In this document: positions 61,267-64,000 of the stretch, in pieces
Numbering within the stretch: position 1 is the stretch's first letter
How the letters are laid out: the number at the start of each line of letters is the position of its first letter
Source of the DNA: CAVWCQ01 sp963753545
GTDB taxonomy: Bacteria; Chloroflexota; Anaerolineae; Aggregatilineales; Aggregatilineaceae
DNA length: 64,000 nucleotides
Reading direction: 5' to 3'
Assembly: GCA_963753545.1 (NCBI GenBank)
Contig: CAVWCQ010000008.1
Coordinates: 248,001-312,000, forward strand
Made by a program: the position numbers and the translations under genes
The notes under the pieces: generated by a model
What the model was told of the DNA's origin: nothing
Database searches by the model: none
Seen by the model: the letters and a program-made list of their open reading frames with translations, nothing else

Positions 61267-61710
61267 TCAGGAAGGAACCTGAATGTTTTGCAGCACGCTG
61301 AGCACATAATGGAAGGCTTCCATCTGCTCTGCTGTGACCATGTCTTCGGTGAGGTAGTTGAGGCGATCCGCGACCTCCTGCACCTGGGGCTGAAGGACAC
61401 GGCCTCCCTCGCTGAGAAAAATGCGCACGCTGCGGCGATCATTGGGGTCCATCTGGCGGCGCAGAAGCCCTTTTTCTTCCATCCGATCCAGCAGGGCGGT
61501 CATGGAGGATGGGTGGCGGCAGACGGCGAGGGCCAGTTCGGAGGCCGAGATGCCATCATCCGCGTACAGGGCACGCAGGGCGTACCACTCCAGCAGGCTC
61601 AGGCCCAGGGGAATGATCAGGCTTTCATAAACCTGTTCCAGGTGACGATAAGCCTGTTCAATATTGGTTGCCATGCAACCGTCAAAGCGGAGAGCTATTG
61701 GATTGTTCAT
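61267..61710 (-). CDS. MarR-family regulator
   Basis: The 147-residue protein has a MarR winged helix: LSLLEWYALRALYADDG, ISASELALAVCRHPSSMTAL, LDRMEEKGLLRRQMDPNDRR, SVRIFLSEGG. The reading from 61710 (MNNPIALRF) gives a normal length and is preceded by a leaderless-type promoter; ATG 61674 (MATNIEQAYRH) is another candidate. MarR proteins repress nearby genes and release DNA on binding phenolics or drugs. The beta-propeller gene at 61852 diverges from it and may be its target. Confidence 0.85.
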   Translation of the reverse strand: MNNPIALRFDGCMATNIEQAYRHLEQVYESLIIPLGLSLLEWYALRALYADDGISASELALAVCRHPSSMTALLDRMEEKGLLRRQMDPNDRRSVRIFLSEGGRVLQPQVQEVADRLNYLTEDMVTAEQMEAFHYVLSVLQNIQVPS

Positions 61711-61746
61711 GTGGTTATTGTACTGCAAGAAAAGCTTTAGCGTCAA
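61711..61746 (-). promoter_or_regulatory. Leaderless promoter for the MarR gene
   Basis: On the minus strand TTGACG (61741-61746), 18 bp, TACAAT (61717-61722), then six bases to the ATG at 61710. No ribosome site precedes the ATG, so the mRNA probably starts at the first codon. Confidence 0.65.
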
Positions 61747-61851
61747 ACTAGTTTTGGGGGCAAGTTCCGCAACACTGCTATATTCCACATATATATTATA
61801 AAAAACTGTTAATTGAGGGGAGGGAGCAAAGAAGTCCAGGAGCGTTGACTC

Positions 61852-63027
61852 ATGCGTTTTTTGATTCGGGTCGCTTTTGTCGTCTTTGGACTGCTGATTA
61901 TCCTCTTCAGCAGCACGGTCTACCTGTGGCATCGTATTTATCCCGTAGCTCCCTCATCGTGGATTCTGTTCGAATCGGACCGTGACGGTAACAGCACCAA
62001 TCTGTACCAGATGCGCACCGATGGCTCCGCGGTACGCACCATGACCCAGCATCAGGGCATTGTCACCATGCCCACCTGGTCCCCCGACAGCAAACGAATC
62101 GCCTACCAACTGCGCCACCGCAACAGCTTTGAAGTGTACGTTATCGATACGGATAACGGTTCCGAACGCACGATTGCGGATTTATCGGCGCGGCCCGCCC
62201 GCTCGCTGGAATGGTCTCCACGCGGCGATTGGATTGTCTTCAGCGCCTACCGGGGCGGCGTGTACCGCCTTTACCGCATGCGGCCCGATGGCAGCCAGAT
62301 CGACTTTATTGCCAGCATTCCCCTGGTCAACGAACAATCCTATTTCTGGTCCCCCGATGGCGAATGGATCGCCCTGTTCTCGCCCGATAAGCAGGACTTG
62401 AAAGCCGATCTCTACCGGGTGCGCGTGGATGGCAGCGGCTTGCAGCATCTCACCGATGTCAATTCCAGCGCAGCGACTCTCTCAGTGGGGTGGTCGCCCG
62501 ACAGCCAGTGGATATCCTTCACGGGCTATGCCGACAAAAAAGCGTCTTTCTACCGGATGCCAGCCAGCGGCGGCACGGTGCAGAACCTGACGCCGGAACC
62601 GCTCTCTCTGCAAGGATTATATCGCCCCGCATGGTCGCCGGATGGGCAGTGGATCGCTTTTCTGTCTTTCCGCGAATATATCTTCGATGTGCATATCATG
62701 CGGACCGACGGCAGCGATTTGCAGCGCGTGACCAGCCTTGCAGTCGGCAATGCCTTTGAGGATTTAACGTGGTCGCCCGACAGCAAGTGGCTGATCTTCC
62801 GTGCCTACCAGAACGGCAACAGCCATTCCAATATTCTGCGCATCCGTCCCGACGGTACAGGGCTGGAACATCTGACCAGCTCCTTTGCCTACGATGATGA
62901 CCCCGTGACATCGCCGCCGATCCACGTGCGTTCGCGCCCCATGAGCGCGCTGCTGTTGGGTCTGTGCAGCGTCGTGGTCGGGATGGCTGTCCGGCCCCAG
63001 CACAACGATCACCGGGCGTCTGCCTGA
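61852..63027 (+). CDS. TolB-like PD40 beta-propeller protein, membrane-anchored
   Basis: The 391-residue protein starts with one helix (MRFLIRVAFVVFGLLIILFS) and then repeats of the PD40/WD40-like kind: LFESDRDGNSTNLYQMRTDG, TWSPDSKRIAYQ, EWSPRGDWIVFSA, FWSPDGEWIALFS, GWSPDSQWISFTG, AWSPDGQWIAFLS and TWSPDSKWLIFRA. This is the six-bladed TolB-like propeller. A second hydrophobic stretch is at the C-terminus (MSALLLGLCSVVVGMAV). It should face outside the membrane and bind an unknown protein or polymer. Confidence 0.85.
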   Translation: MRFLIRVAFVVFGLLIILFSSTVYLWHRIYPVAPSSWILFESDRDGNSTNLYQMRTDGSAVRTMTQHQGIVTMPTWSPDSKRIAYQLRHRNSFEVYVIDTDNGSERTIADLSARPARSLEWSPRGDWIVFSAYRGGVYRLYRMRPDGSQIDFIASIPLVNEQSYFWSPDGEWIALFSPDKQDLKADLYRVRVDGSGLQHLTDVNSSAATLSVGWSPDSQWISFTGYADKKASFYRMPASGGTVQNLTPEPLSLQGLYRPAWSPDGQWIAFLSFREYIFDVHIMRTDGSDLQRVTSLAVGNAFEDLTWSPDSKWLIFRAYQNGNSHSNILRIRPDGTGLEHLTSSFAYDDDPVTSPPIHVRSRPMSALLLGLCSVVVGMAVRPQHNDHRASA

Positions 63028-63089
63028 CAGCCGCGCCCCAACTCGCCAACCGCCGCTATACTCAGACTGGTCCACAGAATCGGTATCCT

Positions 63090-63176
63090 ACCCCTCTCCA
63101 GCGCAGACTGGAGAGGGGAGTCTCAGCCGTTTTTGCTGAGACGGGGTGAGGTGTCGCCCGCGACCCACAACGTTTA
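63090..63176. repeat. REP-like Z-type repeat
   Basis: CCTCTCCAGCGCAGACTGGA followed by GAGGGGA, then CTCAGCCGTTTTTGCTGAGA hairpin and GGGGTGAGG; inverted relative of 22985-23070. Confidence 0.75.
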
Positions 63177-63195
63177 TTTCTTTCTCAGAGTGATT

Positions 63196-63236
63196 GCTTT
63201 TCTCTTGATTTCTTTGCGCTCTTTGCGTTCTTTGTA
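63196..63236. repeat. CRK repeat (minus orientation)
   Basis: TGATTTCTTTGCGCTCTTTG then CGTTCTTTGTAGATC; a further degenerate copy may lie at 63405-63440. Confidence 0.7.
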
Positions 63237-63267
63237 GATCATCGAAAGTCGTGCAATGAACAGTGTT

Positions 63268-63382
63268 TTCCCCTTCCCCCGCGGCTGCGAAGCAAGCAAG
63301 CTGTGGGGGAAGGGTGGCTGAACATGCTTTTCCGTTCAGCCGGGATGAGGGCCTGCCCGCGATCCGCAACGCTCATTCATCT
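63268..63382. repeat. REP-like Z-type repeat, variant
   Basis: CCCCTTCCCCCGCGGCTGCG and GGGGGAAGGG with GCCTGCCCGCGATCCGCAAC at the right, matching 317-420 and 10733-10850 in its outer parts. The 434-base gap 63028-63461 holds only repeats. Confidence 0.7.
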
Positions 63383-63461
63383 CACAAAATTGCATTACTT
63401 TCATTGTTTTACTTTTGCGGTGATATTTTGTGTTCTTGTTTTCCGAACCAGGAAGGCATTT

Positions 63462-64000
63462 ATGTCCGTCTACGAGGTCGTAAACCTGACCAAGATATAT
63501 CCAAAGGCGGCTGTTCCGGCGAACGACGGGATCAATCTGACGGTCGAAGAGGGCGAAATCTTCGGCCTGCTGGGGGATAACGGCGCAGGCAAAACGACGC
63601 TGGTACGGCAGTTGGCGAATCTGCTGGCCCCAACGAGCGGTACGATCCGCCTGTTTGGACAGGAACTAACGGCTTCACCCCTCTATTCGCCGGGGCAAAT
63701 CGGCTATATGCCCCAAAACGGTATGGCTCTCAACAACCTCACGGTGGGCGAAACGCTCTATTTTACGGCACATTTACGCGGATTGTCCCGGCAGGATGCC
63801 CGCGCCGAACGGGATCGCCTGCTCGATCTACTCGACCTGGGCACCGTGCGGGATCGCATGGCTCCGCGCATCAGCGGCGGTCAGCGGCGGCTGGCTCTGC
63901 TGGCGGCGACGATGGCGGCCTCTCCGTCTGTGCTGCTGCTCGACGAACCGACCAACGATCTCGATCCGCAGCACCGCCGCCTCGTCTGGGATGTGGTACG
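63462..64000 (+). CDS. ABC transporter ATP-binding protein (partial, 3' end cut)
   Basis: The first 179 codons are in the window, from ATG 63462 with AGGAAGG upstream. Walker A is GDNGAGKTTL (residues about 38-47), signature ISGGQRRLALL and Walker B VLLLDEPTND. It is an ABC-2 type ATPase of the kind that pairs with an exporter permease, expected just beyond the window. The end of the gene and its partner are not visible. Confidence 0.85.
   Translation, partial: MSVYEVVNLTKIYPKAAVPANDGINLTVEEGEIFGLLGDNGAGKTTLVRQLANLLAPTSGTIRLFGQELTASPLYSPGQIGYMPQNGMALNNLTVGETLYFTAHLRGLSRQDARAERDRLLDLLDLGTVRDRMAPRISGGQRRLALLAATMAASPSVLLLDEPTNDLDPQHRRLVWDVV

Noticed and set aside
1..64000. tRNA, rRNA or CRISPR
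   Set aside because: No cloverleaf with a TTCRA loop, no rRNA sequence and no spaced direct repeats were seen; a covariance search would settle small RNAs.

Overview
The window looks like a stretch of a Chloroflexota chromosome, most likely Anaerolineae-like. This is an inference from gene content, not from a marker gene. The signs are exported proteins with long Thr-Pro linkers, many beta-propeller and FHA/PP2C/Ser-Thr kinase proteins, GT-C and GT87 glycosyltransferases, and many short dispersed intergenic repeats. I see no rRNA, tRNA, CRISPR array, phage or plasmid backbone. The only transposon is a solitary IS200/IS605-type tnpB.

Layout. 0-5 kb: the end of an L,D-transpeptidase, a possible PD-(D/E)XK protein, a frameshifted radical SAM gene, GrpB and a zinc-ribbon/TPR protein. 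5-14 kb: metabolism and housekeeping (MFS pump, PfkB sugar kinase, haloalkane-dehalogenase-like hydrolase, BON protein, DEDDh exonuclease, a membrane protein with an excisionase-like HTH). 14-21 kb: exported proteins and two MFS genes, the second (Mef-like) preceded by a possible leader-peptide attenuator. 21-29 kb: a flippase-like protein, a C26 amidotransferase, and two tandem GT-C glycosyltransferases invaded by repeats, then a PadR-hydrolase operon and a GT87-like gene. 30-45 kb: a signalling cluster with an AAA-kinase fusion, a tubulin-like protein joined to a STAND-like ATPase, two FHA zinc-ribbon proteins, a PP2C phosphatase with SH3-like tail, paired membrane proteins, a WD40 protein, and UppP. 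45-64 kb: tnpB, SWIM and UPF0158 proteins, a TetR-controlled ABC-2 exporter, NERD nuclease-like protein, endonuclease V, MFS, two cytoplasmic trypsin-like proteases, a LuxR regulator with a MazF-like toxin, slipin, MarR, a beta-propeller protein and the start of an ABC ATPase.

Working together: the tubulin/ATPase, kinase, phosphatase and FHA genes are the most system-like group, with kinase, phosphatase and phosphothreonine readers all inside 15 kb. TetR and PadR each sit upstream of their presumed target operons, with palindromic operators at the promoter.

Quality note: more than 20 frameshifts interrupt otherwise well-conserved genes, clustered at 1-3, 8, 16-19, 23-29, 34, 38, 48 and 58 kb. 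Many are single-base indels and may be assembly errors rather than decay. Genes with two or more breaks are typed pseudogene as sequenced; genes with one break stay CDS with the break described.
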